DNA from: Lentisphaerae bacterium ADurb.Bin242
Lineage (GTDB): Bacteria; Verrucomicrobiota; Lentisphaeria; Victivallales; UBA1829
Reading direction: 5' to 3'
DNA: 51,816 bases
Assembly: GCA_002069785.1 (NCBI GenBank)
Contig: MWCA01000036.1
Location: 1-51,816, forward strand
In this document: piece after piece, positions 29,581-38,195 of the stretch
Layout of the letters: the number at the start of each line of letters is the position of its first letter
Position numbering within the stretch: position 1 is the stretch's first letter
Notes under the pieces: generated by a model
The model's database searches: none
What the model saw: the letters and a program-made list of their open reading frames with translations, nothing else
What the model was told of the DNA's origin: nothing
Translations under genes and position numbers: made by a program

Positions 29581-30480
29581 TCATGACTCCGGAAAACCGT
29601 CGGAAGAAAGATTCTTCAGTTTTGTTTTCCTGTAATGGAGGGGTGTGTCTCCATGAAAGGCTTTGAATTCGCGAGTGAAAAAAGACTGGTCTTTGTATCC
29701 GCAATGCAGCATTGCGCTTCTGATTGAAATGTCCGGATGGGTCATAAGCATGGAAGCATGCTCAAGCCGTGCTTTTTTCAGAAAATGCATGGGGGACATG
29801 CCGCAATATTTTCTGAACAGACGAAGAAGCGAAGGGACGGAACAACGGTATTCTTTCGCCATCAGTTCAAGGGTATATTCTTTTTTCAGGTTCTGGGTAA
29901 GCCGATGCAGAAATTGCTTGAACTCTCCTTCATCGGCATTTCTTGATTCGTGCATTTTGCTGAATACGGAATAGATAAGTTCATAAGCCAGCAATGACTG
30001 CTTGCGCGTATCCACACCCTCCTCTTCTTCGATGAACAACGTCTTTATTTTCAGAAAAAGCGGAGCGAAATCATCCAGACACCGGTGAATGACGATCTCT
30101 TCCTCCTCAAACTGCGTCATGAGAAGATTGTCGTAGATGGCGACATAATTTTTCGTGATGCGTTTCCCGCAGGACGCGGTCAGGGAATGCCGCTGCAGAT
30201 ATTTCCCGATGCAAAGGTCACCGGCCGAAACATGGATCGACCGGTTTCCTGAATGGAAAATACCTTCGCCCGAAGTAATAAGATTGAAGGAGTATCCCTG
30301 ATAGTCCAGGTGTTGAACTTCTCCGCCGCTTCGTATGGATGATTCTCCATAAACAAGCAGAAAGGGCAGCTTCAAAGAGGACCTGTTCATCATGAATTTA
30401 TCATGCCACGAGATCTCCTCCACGAAAGGCAGCCGGACGAAACGCTTCTTATAGTATGTTTTTTTGGGCAGCAGGCTCAT
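29581..30480 (-). CDS. AraC-family transcriptional regulator
   Basis: A 299-residue regulator. The N-terminal ~150 residues form a cupin-like sensing region (NLITSGEGIFHSGNRSIHVS). The C-terminal ~100 residues carry the double helix-turn-helix: LELMAKEYRCSVPSLLRLFR, then SIRSAMLHCGYKDQSFFTRE and the closing GDTPLHYRK. No clear ribosome binding site precedes the ATG at 30480, so a downstream start is possible. It lies upstream of lacZ and is divergent from a pseudopilin gene. Its likely targets are lacZ, the shared divergent promoter region at 30510-30560, or both. Confidence 0.88.
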   Translation of the reverse strand: MSLLPKKTYYKKRFVRLPFVEEISWHDKFMMNRSSLKLPFLLVYGESSIRSGGEVQHLDYQGYSFNLITSGEGIFHSGNRSIHVSAGDLCIGKYLQRHSLTASCGKRITKNYVAIYDNLLMTQFEEEEIVIHRCLDDFAPLFLKIKTLFIEEEEGVDTRKQSLLAYELIYSVFSKMHESRNADEGEFKQFLHRLTQNLKKEYTLELMAKEYRCSVPSLLRLFRKYCGMSPMHFLKKARLEHASMLMTHPDISIRSAMLHCGYKDQSFFTREFKAFHGDTPLHYRKTKLKNLSSDGFPES

Positions 30481-30509
30481 GATCGTATGTTTTGTTATAA
30501 AAATAAGTT

Positions 30510-30537
30510 AATATAATACCATTTTTCATCATTGCAA
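30510..30537 (-). promoter_or_regulatory. Predicted promoter of the AraC gene
   Basis: On the minus strand TTGCAA (30537-30532), a 16-nt spacer and TATATT (30515-30510) are followed by the AraC ATG at 30480. The palindromic -35 hexamer is the same six bases used by the divergent promoter. Confidence 0.5.
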
Positions 30538-30560
30538 ACTCCGGGCTCTTATGATATACT
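30532..30560 (+). promoter_or_regulatory. Predicted promoter of the pseudopilin/secreted glycosidase genes
   Basis: TTGCAA (30532-30537), a 17-nt spacer and TATACT (30555-30560) lie about 65 bp before the ATG at 30626. The arrangement is divergent with, and shares its -35 bases with, the AraC promoter. Confidence 0.55.
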
Positions 30561-30625
30561 ATATGCGGCAGGTAAAACCGTACAGGATCATTTTGCATGC
30601 GGATAAAGAGAATGAGGAGGTCAGG

Positions 30626-31354
30626 ATGAATGGAACATTGAAGATAAAAGGCATGGCAGGACAACGTGTGCATTCCGTCGGCAAGCCGGGATTTACACTT
30701 GTTGAACTTCTTGTCGTTATTTCGATTATCGCAATACTTGCTTCCCTGCTTCTTCCTGTTCTCGGCAGGGCAAAAGAAAGCGCACGGGGGATTGCCTGTA
30801 AAAACAATTTGAAAACGCTGGGAACCTTTTTCATTCTCTACGCATCGGATTTCAAGGACAGCCTGCCCTATAATCTGACCGCTCTTGCCGACTCATGGTG
30901 CAGAGGCGGAGCCTACGGGACGGGAATAACCGGCGCCGGTTATGTCGGTTATGAAGCCTGGGGAAAAAAACTGGAACAGACCTCTGTGTATCGCTGTCCC
31001 TCGGAAGTGAACCCGAATGGTTATCTGAATCGTGTAACCTATGGAATCAATTCGCGTTTCGTGGCGAATGCGGGCGGAACATTCTGTCCGAACGCAGGTA
31101 TGAAACAGTCTCTTCTCAAGAATTTTTCAAGGATACTTCTGCTTGGCGAACAAGGCAATGAAAAAACGAATTCTCTTCAATGGAGCTGCTGTTATCCGTG
31201 GTATACCCATATTCAGCCGGCTTGCGTGCGCCAGAAGGCCGGCAGACGTCATAACAACGCCGGAAATCTTCTTTTTTTCGACGGGCATGTCGGGGCATAT
31301 ACGCGTCATCATTTTGAAACGGCGGCTGTAAACGATTCGGAAATATTCCGCTGA
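30626..31354 (+). CDS. Pseudopilin-like protein, H-X9-DG type
   Basis: A 242-residue protein with [20 protein letters not shown] after a 22-residue leader. It is the only one of the five pseudopilins here that keeps the classical Gly at -1. The C-terminus has a perfect H-X9-DG motif ([14 protein letters not shown]). GAGGAGG just before the ATG at 30626 fixes the start; an earlier in-frame ATG at 30551 lies inside the predicted promoter. It is followed 39 bp later by a large secreted glycosidase-like gene, and both probably form one transcript controlled by the divergent AraC regulator. Confidence 0.87.
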   Translation: MNGTLKIKGMAGQRVHSVGKPGFTLVELLVVISIIAILASLLLPVLGRAKESARGIACKNNLKTLGTFFILYASDFKDSLPYNLTALADSWCRGGAYGTGITGAGYVGYEAWGKKLEQTSVYRCPSEVNPNGYLNRVTYGINSRFVANAGGTFCPNAGMKQSLLKNFSRILLLGEQGNEKTNSLQWSCCYPWYTHIQPACVRQKAGRRHNNAGNLLFFDGHVGAYTRHHFETAAVNDSEIFR

Positions 31355-31393
31355 CATCGCCGTATACGACGGACAAACAGGAAAGGTGTTTTC

Positions 31394-34300
31394 ATGGTCA
31401 GGCTGCTGTTATTTTTATGTTTCGCGCTGTTGCCCCGCGCCGGTTTTGCGGAAGAAATCGATCTGAACGGAAATTTCCAGTCAGCCGGCAAAGAAAATAT
31501 GCCGCCCCGCGGCTGGTGGGCAAATTATCTCGGGAAGAAAAAAAGCGATGTGAAAATGAGCATATCCGAGCCGGACGGCAATGGAATCCGCTCTTTCGAC
31601 GTGTCGACTTCGGAAAATATAGTCCGTTTCGATATCGCCGGCAACAAGAGACTCTCCGTTCTGCCCGGCGACATCCTCATTTTTTCCGGCGAGACGGCTG
31701 GAACCGGTGAAATCAGAATCGGTGCGTATGCCTACGGGACAACGCGCTTTCTGGGAGAAATATACGGTTCGGCCGGTAAAAGCGAGACCTTCAAAACCTT
31801 CCGGATTTCTGTCGAAATCCAAAAAATCAAGAATGTGATTCCCGACACCGTGGTGCCGACTGTATCGTTCGTCGGCAAGGGAAATTTCAGAATCCGCAAC
31901 CTCAAACTTGAAATACAACGTTCCTCCGGGCGTGAGGCGATGTATGCAAAATACCGTTATTATCCTGTCTATAAATTATCCTCTGTTCCGGAATCCGAAA
32001 CCGGCAAAGAAGCGTCTCTGTGGAAGGATATTCCCACCGGCAGGGGATTTGTCCTGCTGAAAAATGACGCCATACAGAAAGTCAGGAATCAGACCTCGTT
32101 TCAACTCGCCCATGACGGAAAAAAACTCTATCTGCGAATCCTTTGCGATGAACCCGATATGGAGGGAATTGTCACGGACCCCGCTCTCTACCGTGACGGA
32201 CTCCGCTATGACGATCAGGTGGAATTCGCCGTTACGCATGACAGAGCGGTTCCGCAAAGTTATTTTGTGTTCAACAGCCTGGGCGCGTCGTATCGTGCAA
32301 ATTCGAGCGAACGTTACCCGGTTTCCATCGAAAAAGGGCCCGATTCTTGGAGAATGAATGCCGCAATCCCCCTGGACAAACTTCTGTCGCGGGAAGCCAA
32401 ATTTGAATTCGGGGAGGATTACTTTTTCAACATCGGCAGGAGCAACCTTTCAGGCGGACCATTGACCCATTCCTCCTTTGCAAAAGGGTTCGGGGACAAG
32501 TCCAAATTTGCATATCTTACTTTCCATGATTCGACCGCTCCTGTCAATGTCCTGAAAACAGACGAGGCAATCAATGAAAACTATACCGTCTGGCAAAGAG
32601 AAACAGTCAAGGAGTCTTTCAAACTTTCGGAGATGGAATTCAAAAAAAAATATGAAAAATACGGAACGCCCGACGGGAAGAATCTTGCAGATTACAGAAT
32701 GCTGAAAGACAAGGCGTCAAAACTTGTCACACCGGTGGAATATACGGCATTCCTGAAAGAGTGGGAGAAACTGGACGAGGTGCTCCGAACGGCCCGGAAG
32801 GAGATTGCGCTTACTGTCAAAAATCCCTCGGCAATCAAAAATTTTTATTTGAATGGTATCCCGGTTCCTGTTTCGGCGGAGATGAAATTCAATATCCCCG
32901 AAGGGGTGAACGTGCTGTCAATGGAAACCGTTCCCGGAGAAAAGATTGAGCTCGAGATGAAAGGACATCCGGAAACGAATGGCTGCTGGCGGATTTCCGA
33001 TGATGTTTCATCCGCGCCCGGATGGAAGACCGTATCGTTCAACGACTCTTCCTGGAAAATGGCTGATGCGGATACACGCGGTTCATTCAAAGCCGGAAAA
33101 TTCGCCCGCCAGATCCTCCTTTGGAACAGGGATCACACCGGAAACGAACGCATGTTTCCCATGTGCCGCGAGTGGCTGTTCAGTGAAAATTCGATTGACG
33201 GAATGCGGATTACCATCTATTCGCCTCTTGCGTGGAATCTGCCGGCGTTCACAGTCAATTTTGAGTTTCCGGAAAATATCAGAATTCTTGAATTTGCGGC
33301 GAAATCGAAAGACACCTCTCTTTCCCCCCGGAAAATCGATGCGGTCCGAAAAAACGGAACTGTCCGCTATGCGCTTGACTATGGAAACGAGGCCGCGGAA
33401 AGCACAAAAACGAAATATTCTTATATCCCGCTGGAATTCGCTTCGTCCGATATTTTGAAAAAAGGGATGGAATTCAAAATCAAATATTTCAGGCGCGCCG
33501 GCAACTTTGTTGAGCTTGTTCAGTATCTCCCGTCCCGGGTCATTCCTGAAATAAACGGGAGAATGCCGAAGAAATTTAAAACGATAGCCTGTCGAATGTG
33601 GGGAATGGAGGTTTCCGATTCCTATTACATGAAACTGCTTGAACAGTTGGCGAAAACCGGAATGAACACGGTGAATCTTCCGACCTGGATTTCGGACGGT
33701 AAAAATTTCGAACTCCAACGCAGTCTTGCAGCGGAAAAGGCAAACGCACTCGGGATGAACATTTGGGTTGCCACCGCCATGTATCCGATCTGGGGCAGCC
33801 ATGTTTTCAAAGGCGAACTCTATCAATATCTCCGCGCCCGTCCCGAAGCACAGGCGCACAGATTCGGTGGAGAAGTTTCTTTCGGAAAGCCGGACAAATG
33901 GTGGAACTACATGTTCTGTCCAACCTATATTTCGACAACAGGACGCGAAGAATACATCCGATGCGTCAAAGCGGATTTCAGAAAATATCTGCTTGCCGCC
34001 GTACCGTTGGCGGATGCCTTCTGGATCAACTGGGAGGGTTGGCCGTGGCGGGGCGAAGCCCATCCATATTGTTTTTGCAAGCGCTGTATTGAAAATTTCG
34101 CAAAGCGGTTCAATATTGGCGGCGGCCGGAAACTGACGGACAAAACGATAAAGGAAAACTACTATCGGGAATGGGCGGTTTATCGGACTGAACTTGACGG
34201 AAAGATCATGGAACTTACAAGAATCGCCGCTTCGGAACTCGGGAAACGTCTGGTAATCTATTCGCAGACTTCCCAGGAGGATTTCTGGAAAGGCTCCAGG

Positions 34301-34978
34301 CATTCCCTCGACATTGTCAATCCGGGCGAGCCGGGGAATGGGCCGGGTGACAGCCGGCTTCAGAATCATATGGATTATGCCATGGGAATGCTGCACAATG
34401 CAACCGGAACTGAAGTCGCCGTCGGTCAACAGATGGTTCCGTTCTATACGGGAAAAACCGGTCGTGACGACTACAAAAAGGAGTTTCTTGCATCCAATAC
34501 ATCGTATATGGAGCCGTCCATTTTCAAATCGGTTTTCATCCGGATGGCGGCTTCCCTTCATGGCGGCATACTCTGGTTCGGAGTGCTTGGCGGTCCGGTC
34601 TGCGGAATGCATTACTATATCGGAGAAGCTACGCGGCTCATCGCGGAATATGAACCTCTTTTCCTGTATGGAAAAAGAGATGAATCGCTTCTGAAATCGA
34701 AGAATATTGAATATCCTTTCGTGCTGGTGCTCCAACGGGAAAATGTCGTTTTGCCGGAAAAATTCCGGACAAAGCCGGTTTTGGGAACGGAACGTCTCGT
34801 CCTTCTGTTTAACGAGGACGAAACAGAACGTCCGGTGACAATTGAAAATCTCAAACTTCCTCCTGGTTGCCGGGCAATCGTATGGAAGTCAAAAGAAACG
34901 GTTGCGGATCCTGTCCGCATGGAGATGGTTATTCCGCCGAAAGACCTTGTCGCAATATATCTTTACGGGCAGGAATAG
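31394..34978 (+). CDS. Large secreted glycosidase-like protein with CBM9-like domain
   Basis: A 1194-residue protein with signal peptide (MVRLLLFLCFALLPRAGFA). It has an N-terminal jelly-roll-like region (~20-180), a CBM9/DOMON-like domain (~205-380: SFQLAHDGKKLYLRILC, DDQVEFAVTHD), a linker with helical and beta parts, and a probable barrel from ~730 to ~1110. That region has KTGMNTVNLPTW, AFWINWEGWPWRGE and CFCKRCIENFAKRF, a Cys-x-Cys-x2-Cys cluster common in uncharacterised barrel glycosidases. A short closing beta domain ends the protein. The Glu in NWEGWPW is a candidate acid. I could not name the family. Confidence 0.7.
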   Translation: MVRLLLFLCFALLPRAGFAEEIDLNGNFQSAGKENMPPRGWWANYLGKKKSDVKMSISEPDGNGIRSFDVSTSENIVRFDIAGNKRLSVLPGDILIFSGETAGTGEIRIGAYAYGTTRFLGEIYGSAGKSETFKTFRISVEIQKIKNVIPDTVVPTVSFVGKGNFRIRNLKLEIQRSSGREAMYAKYRYYPVYKLSSVPESETGKEASLWKDIPTGRGFVLLKNDAIQKVRNQTSFQLAHDGKKLYLRILCDEPDMEGIVTDPALYRDGLRYDDQVEFAVTHDRAVPQSYFVFNSLGASYRANSSERYPVSIEKGPDSWRMNAAIPLDKLLSREAKFEFGEDYFFNIGRSNLSGGPLTHSSFAKGFGDKSKFAYLTFHDSTAPVNVLKTDEAINENYTVWQRETVKESFKLSEMEFKKKYEKYGTPDGKNLADYRMLKDKASKLVTPVEYTAFLKEWEKLDEVLRTARKEIALTVKNPSAIKNFYLNGIPVPVSAEMKFNIPEGVNVLSMETVPGEKIELEMKGHPETNGCWRISDDVSSAPGWKTVSFNDSSWKMADADTRGSFKAGKFARQILLWNRDHTGNERMFPMCREWLFSENSIDGMRITIYSPLAWNLPAFTVNFEFPENIRILEFAAKSKDTSLSPRKIDAVRKNGTVRYALDYGNEAAESTKTKYSYIPLEFASSDILKKGMEFKIKYFRRAGNFVELVQYLPSRVIPEINGRMPKKFKTIACRMWGMEVSDSYYMKLLEQLAKTGMNTVNLPTWISDGKNFELQRSLAAEKANALGMNIWVATAMYPIWGSHVFKGELYQYLRARPEAQAHRFGGEVSFGKPDKWWNYMFCPTYISTTGREEYIRCVKADFRKYLLAAVPLADAFWINWEGWPWRGEAHPYCFCKRCIENFAKRFNIGGGRKLTDKTIKENYYREWAVYRTELDGKIMELTRIAASELGKRLVIYSQTSQEDFWKGSRHSLDIVNPGEPGNGPGDSRLQNHMDYAMGMLHNATGTEVAVGQQMVPFYTGKTGRDDYKKEFLASNTSYMEPSIFKSVFIRMAASLHGGILWFGVLGGPVCGMHYYIGEATRLIAEYEPLFLYGKRDESLLKSKNIEYPFVLVLQRENVVLPEKFRTKPVLGTERLVLLFNEDETERPVTIENLKLPPGCRAIVWKSKETVADPVRMEMVIPPKDLVAIYLYGQE

Positions 34979-35033
34979 TCCGCATAAAGGACCTTTTGTC
35001 CGCCCCGCGTATTTTTATAAAGCTGAAATCCCT

Positions 35034-35894
35034 TCACATCTCCTTTTTGTCCGCCGTTTCTCCCGCTTTGTATTGGCCGGGCGGGATTCCATAGACCTTC
35101 TTGAAAGTCCTCGTAAAGTGGCTGGTATCGAAAAAGCCCCACTCATAGGCGGCGTCCTTGACCGTGAGCCGGGATTTAAGAATATCGTTGGCGGCGCCAT
35201 TGAGCCGGTACTGCAGCTCATACGAGGCGAACGGACGCCGGAAAACCTGTCTGAAAAGAATGCGAAAATAGCTGATGCTGATCGAACAGGCTTTCGCGGC
35301 TTCGGCTGCCGTGATGAGCCGGCCGCTTCCGGCATTGATCATCTGAAGAGCCGGCCGCAGTTTTATGTAGTCGTTCTGAGGCTGCCTCGGCAGTTCTTTT
35401 TCGTCGATTGCGGATAACAGCTCAACAAAGAAATTGAAGATGGCCTGCCAGCTGCGGAGAAAATTTTCGTCTTTCAGGCTCCACAAACGTTCCCCGCATA
35501 TCCTGGAATGCCGCATCAGGCCTTTCCGGCGCATGAAGTCGATCCGGGTCGACGGAGGAAGCATCAGGAAGGCGGTCAGCTTCTCTCCGCCGGCAAAGAG
35601 CAGTTTGAGAAGCTCATCGAGGCTGATTGCAACCATGCAGACCGCCGAACCGGTCTTGCTCCGGCCGCCGCGATGCGGTTCCCACGGTGCTGTCAGGAGA
35701 CATTCGCCCTTCTTCAGCCAGAACGCGTCGGTTCCGACGTCGACGCCCTGGTCGCCTTTGAGTATGATGTTCAGATGCATGGACTTGTGAAAATCGAAAT
35801 CCATATTCGACATGTATTTGTGGTTGGTAATGTGGAACCGGACGACGAATGGACGTTCCGCAGTCAATCCCCAGTCGAAAAAGGTCGGCTTCAT
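35034..35894 (-). CDS. AraC-family transcriptional regulator
   Basis: A 286-residue regulator with an N-terminal cupin-like region (MHLNIILKGDQGVDVGTDAF) and C-terminal AraC DNA-binding domain (LITAAEAAKACSISISYFRI and VKDAAYEWGFFDTSHFTRTF, ending GIPPGQYK). The start at 35894 is preferred because GGGAG lies 6 nt upstream; a GTG six bases earlier is the alternative. It is convergent with the preceding secreted gene and divergent from a sugar isomerase gene, whose promoter overlaps its own. Confidence 0.88.
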   Translation of the reverse strand: MKPTFFDWGLTAERPFVVRFHITNHKYMSNMDFDFHKSMHLNIILKGDQGVDVGTDAFWLKKGECLLTAPWEPHRGGRSKTGSAVCMVAISLDELLKLLFAGGEKLTAFLMLPPSTRIDFMRRKGLMRHSRICGERLWSLKDENFLRSWQAIFNFFVELLSAIDEKELPRQPQNDYIKLRPALQMINAGSGRLITAAEAAKACSISISYFRILFRQVFRRPFASYELQYRLNGAANDILKSRLTVKDAAYEWGFFDTSHFTRTFKKVYGIPPGQYKAGETADKKEM

Positions 35895-35937
35895 GTGCAC
35901 TCCCGAAAAGTATCAGAATATACATCTTTTAATGAAA

Positions 35938-35965
35938 AATATACCTCTTTTTTTTCTTGAATCAA
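35938..35965 (-). promoter_or_regulatory. Predicted promoter of the second AraC gene
   Basis: On the minus strand TTGATT (35965-35960), a 16-nt spacer and TATATT (35943-35938). Its -35 overlaps that of the divergent promoter within the palindrome CTTGAATCAAG (35956-35966). Confidence 0.45.
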
Positions 35966-35984
35966 GTAGAAACTACATTATAAT
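35957..35984 (+). promoter_or_regulatory. Predicted promoter of the isomerase-led operon
   Basis: TTGAAT (35957-35962), a 16-nt spacer and a perfect TATAAT (35979-35984) lie about 40 bp before the ATG at 36024. Confidence 0.55.
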
Positions 35985-36023
35985 ATGTTGCAAGACCGGA
36001 ATTTGAACTGGAAAGGGGTATGC

Positions 36024-36920
36024 ATGAACAACCGCAATGTGCGTGTTTCCCATTTTACCGCATGGAATATCGTGCCGGACGAGCTGATCGAGAATTTCAT
36101 GGCCGAGTTTGCCGCCGCGGGCGCCGAATACATCACTCTGATGAGCCGCCAGCTTATTCAGATGCTCGGGGAGCCGGAGTATGCCGTCCGGCTTGGATCA
36201 CAGATGAAGAAACTGAAACTGAAAACCGCCGATGCGCACGGGCTTGCCGGTCCGGACTACGACCTAGACATCCCCGGCCGCCGCGAGGGAATCATCGCCG
36301 ACCACAAACGGGCTCTCGAATATTGCGCGGAATTCGGCGTCGAAACCTATACGGTCCACGTGGGGGCCGCGCCCTGGTGCCGCCGTCCCGATCCTTTCGA
36401 TTTCGACGTGCTCCGTCCGAATGCGCTTGACACCCTTGAAAAAATATTGCCTGTCGCCGAAAAACTCGGAATCGTCCTCGCCGTTGAAAATTCATTCGAA
36501 CCGGTGAACTCCCCGGACGAGGTGATCGGATATATCAGGCATTTCAATTCCCCGTATATCCGCTGCTGTTACGATTCGGGCCATGCGAACTACATGGCGG
36601 GCAGAAACAAAGACCCGTCCAGGTACAAGGACAGTTTCCATGAAATCGTCTGGCGCGGCAAAATTGTTTTTGAAGACCGTGCCGTCGAGAAACTTTCACC
36701 CTACATTGTCACCTGTCATCTGCATGACAATTCGGGATATGGCGACGACCATGTGCTGCCGGGCACCGCAAGCGGGACGATCGACTGGAAAACACTCATG
36801 CCGAAACTTCTGGCTTGTCCGGACCTTCGCAGCATTCAGAATGAATCGAATTTCGCCACACAGCATGTTCCCGTGCAGGAGGTCTGCCGCATTTTCAACA
36901 AAATCAGTGCAATGAAATAA
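36024..36920 (+). CDS. Sugar phosphate isomerase/epimerase (xylose isomerase-like barrel)
   Basis: A 298-residue barrel of the AP-endonuclease-2/xylose-isomerase-like superfamily. The expected metal-site motifs are present in order: Glu in AVENSFEP, Asp and His in CCYDSGHANY, His in VTCHLHDN and Glu in IQNESNF. Such enzymes isomerise or epimerise free or phosphorylated ketoses in the cytoplasm. A GAAAGGGG ribosome binding site supports the ATG at 36024. It is the first gene of the divergent operon opposite the AraC regulator and is followed by the repeat-associated pseudopilin and phosphatase genes. Confidence 0.87.
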   Translation: MNNRNVRVSHFTAWNIVPDELIENFMAEFAAAGAEYITLMSRQLIQMLGEPEYAVRLGSQMKKLKLKTADAHGLAGPDYDLDIPGRREGIIADHKRALEYCAEFGVETYTVHVGAAPWCRRPDPFDFDVLRPNALDTLEKILPVAEKLGIVLAVENSFEPVNSPDEVIGYIRHFNSPYIRCCYDSGHANYMAGRNKDPSRYKDSFHEIVWRGKIVFEDRAVEKLSPYIVTCHLHDNSGYGDDHVLPGTASGTIDWKTLMPKLLACPDLRSIQNESNFATQHVPVQEVCRIFNKISAMK

Positions 36921-37021
36921 ATGGAAGAGACATCCTATGGAGGGAAATCCGGGATGGGCTGCCGTTCCGGTTCGTTCCATGAAAAATGAATGGTTTCTCC
37001 GGTTAAGGAACAGTCCGCATT

Positions 37022-37196
37022 GAAATAAAACCAAAAACAAGCGTACCCCGGAAATTCGGGAATGGAGGAAAATACTCGAAAAACAGGATTTTGACGGCTT
37101 TTTCAGGAAAAAACCGGATTCGGAACGGCAAGACGGGTTTGTCGCGTCAAAAATAAGTTTTTTAACAAGAAAAGCCAAAACGCTTGAAATTGGCTC
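37022..37196 (+). repeat. Structured intergenic element, copy 1
   Basis: A ~175-bp sequence about 85 % identical by eye to 38010-38183, in the same orientation. It ends 23 nt before the pseudopilin start. Hairpins: CCCGGA-AA-TTCGGG (37047-37060); a U-rich stem around GGCTTTTTC-AG-GAAAAAACC; a 7-bp stem with loop ACGGG (CGGCAAG/TTTGTCG); and AGCCAA/TTGGCT (37173-37195). Many differences from copy 2 keep pairing through G-U or A-U changes, which suggests an RNA-level function. Confidence 0.75.
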
Positions 37197-37219
37197 ATAG
37201 TAAAGAAAGAGAGTCGAAA

Positions 37220-37972
37220 ATGAAAAGTCAAAAACGGGTAGGACCCGACTTCACTCTTGTGGAGCTTCTCATTGTAATTGCCATCATTGCGATTCTTGCC
37301 GGTCTTCTGCTGCCCGCGCTGAACAAAGCGCGCGACCAGGCCCGGACGACCAGCTGCGCAAGCAACCTGAAACAGATCGGCATCGGCTTTTCATTCTATC
37401 TTGCCGACAACAGGGAGATTTTTCCCGGAGGACTCTCCACCCAGTGCAACTACAAAGGCTGGAACTGGCATTTTCTTTTCTGGGATGCGAAATACCTGCA
37501 ATGGAAAGTGCTGCTTGATTCCGCGATGACTTACGAAGCCGGAAAGATGCCCTACGAACGCCCGAACGACACTCCGGCCAACAGCAGTTATTTTTCATAC
37601 GGATATAATTATACCGCGCTCGGCTCCGACATGGCCAATGGAAAAGCATCGACGTTGGGCACCAACGCGCGGCTTGTCGAGATCAAATATCCCTCCAGAA
37701 TGTATCTTGCCCTGGATACCAAAACCTATGATCTGCAAACCGGCAACATCAATGTCCAAACCCGTACGAACAATTCGGCCATCCCCGACGCCTTCCGCCA
37801 CAAGGGAGTTGTCGTGTTCGCCCGCGTGGACGGTTCCTGCGACAAGAAAAAAGTCGTGAATCCGCATTACCCTTATAACATCGGCAGTCTGGACTATTTC
37901 GACTACGGATCGCCCGGACGCCGCACGGTCTGCTGGGATGGCGGACGCTTCGGCGGAATCCCGGTTTTCTGA
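37220..37972 (+). CDS. Pseudopilin-like protein, H-X9-DG type
   Basis: A 250-residue protein beginning [20 protein letters not shown]. Glu +5 and the hydrophobic helix ([20 protein letters not shown]) are kept, but the residue before Phe is Asp in place of Gly. The C-terminal region contains [12 protein letters not shown], an exact H-X9-DG spacing. The start at 37220 is preferred over an upstream ATG at 37184 because that one lies inside the repeat's last hairpin. It is preceded by structured repeat copy 1 and followed by copy 2. It belongs to the isomerase-phosphatase cassette. Confidence 0.85.
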   Translation: MKSQKRVGPDFTLVELLIVIAIIAILAGLLLPALNKARDQARTTSCASNLKQIGIGFSFYLADNREIFPGGLSTQCNYKGWNWHFLFWDAKYLQWKVLLDSAMTYEAGKMPYERPNDTPANSSYFSYGYNYTALGSDMANGKASTLGTNARLVEIKYPSRMYLALDTKTYDLQTGNINVQTRTNNSAIPDAFRHKGVVVFARVDGSCDKKKVVNPHYPYNIGSLDYFDYGSPGRRTVCWDGGRFGGIPVF

Positions 37973-38009
37973 CATTTCATACAGGTTGTAACGAAAAAGT
38001 TTGCGTTCA

Positions 38010-38183
38010 GATAAAACCAGGAACAAACAGAGTCCCGGAAATCCGGGAATGGGAGGGAAATACTCGAAAAACAAGGTTTTGACGGCTTTTTCAAAAAAAC
38101 CGGGTTCGGAGCGGCAGGACGGGCTTGCCGCATCAAAAAATAAGTTTTCAACGAAAAAGAGCCAAAACGTCTGAAATTGGCTC
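38010..38183 (+). repeat. Structured intergenic element, copy 2
   Basis: A ~174-bp copy of 37022-37196, ending 12 nt before the start of the phosphatase gene, with AAGGA between. Hairpins: CCCGGA-AA-TCCGGG (38034-38047); GCGGCAGG-ACGGG-CTTGCCGC (38111-38131); and a perfect 7-bp GAGCCAA/TTGGCTC (38159-38183). The ACGGG loop is identical in both copies although both arms differ. Confidence 0.75.
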
Positions 38184-38195
38184 GAAGGATAGTAT

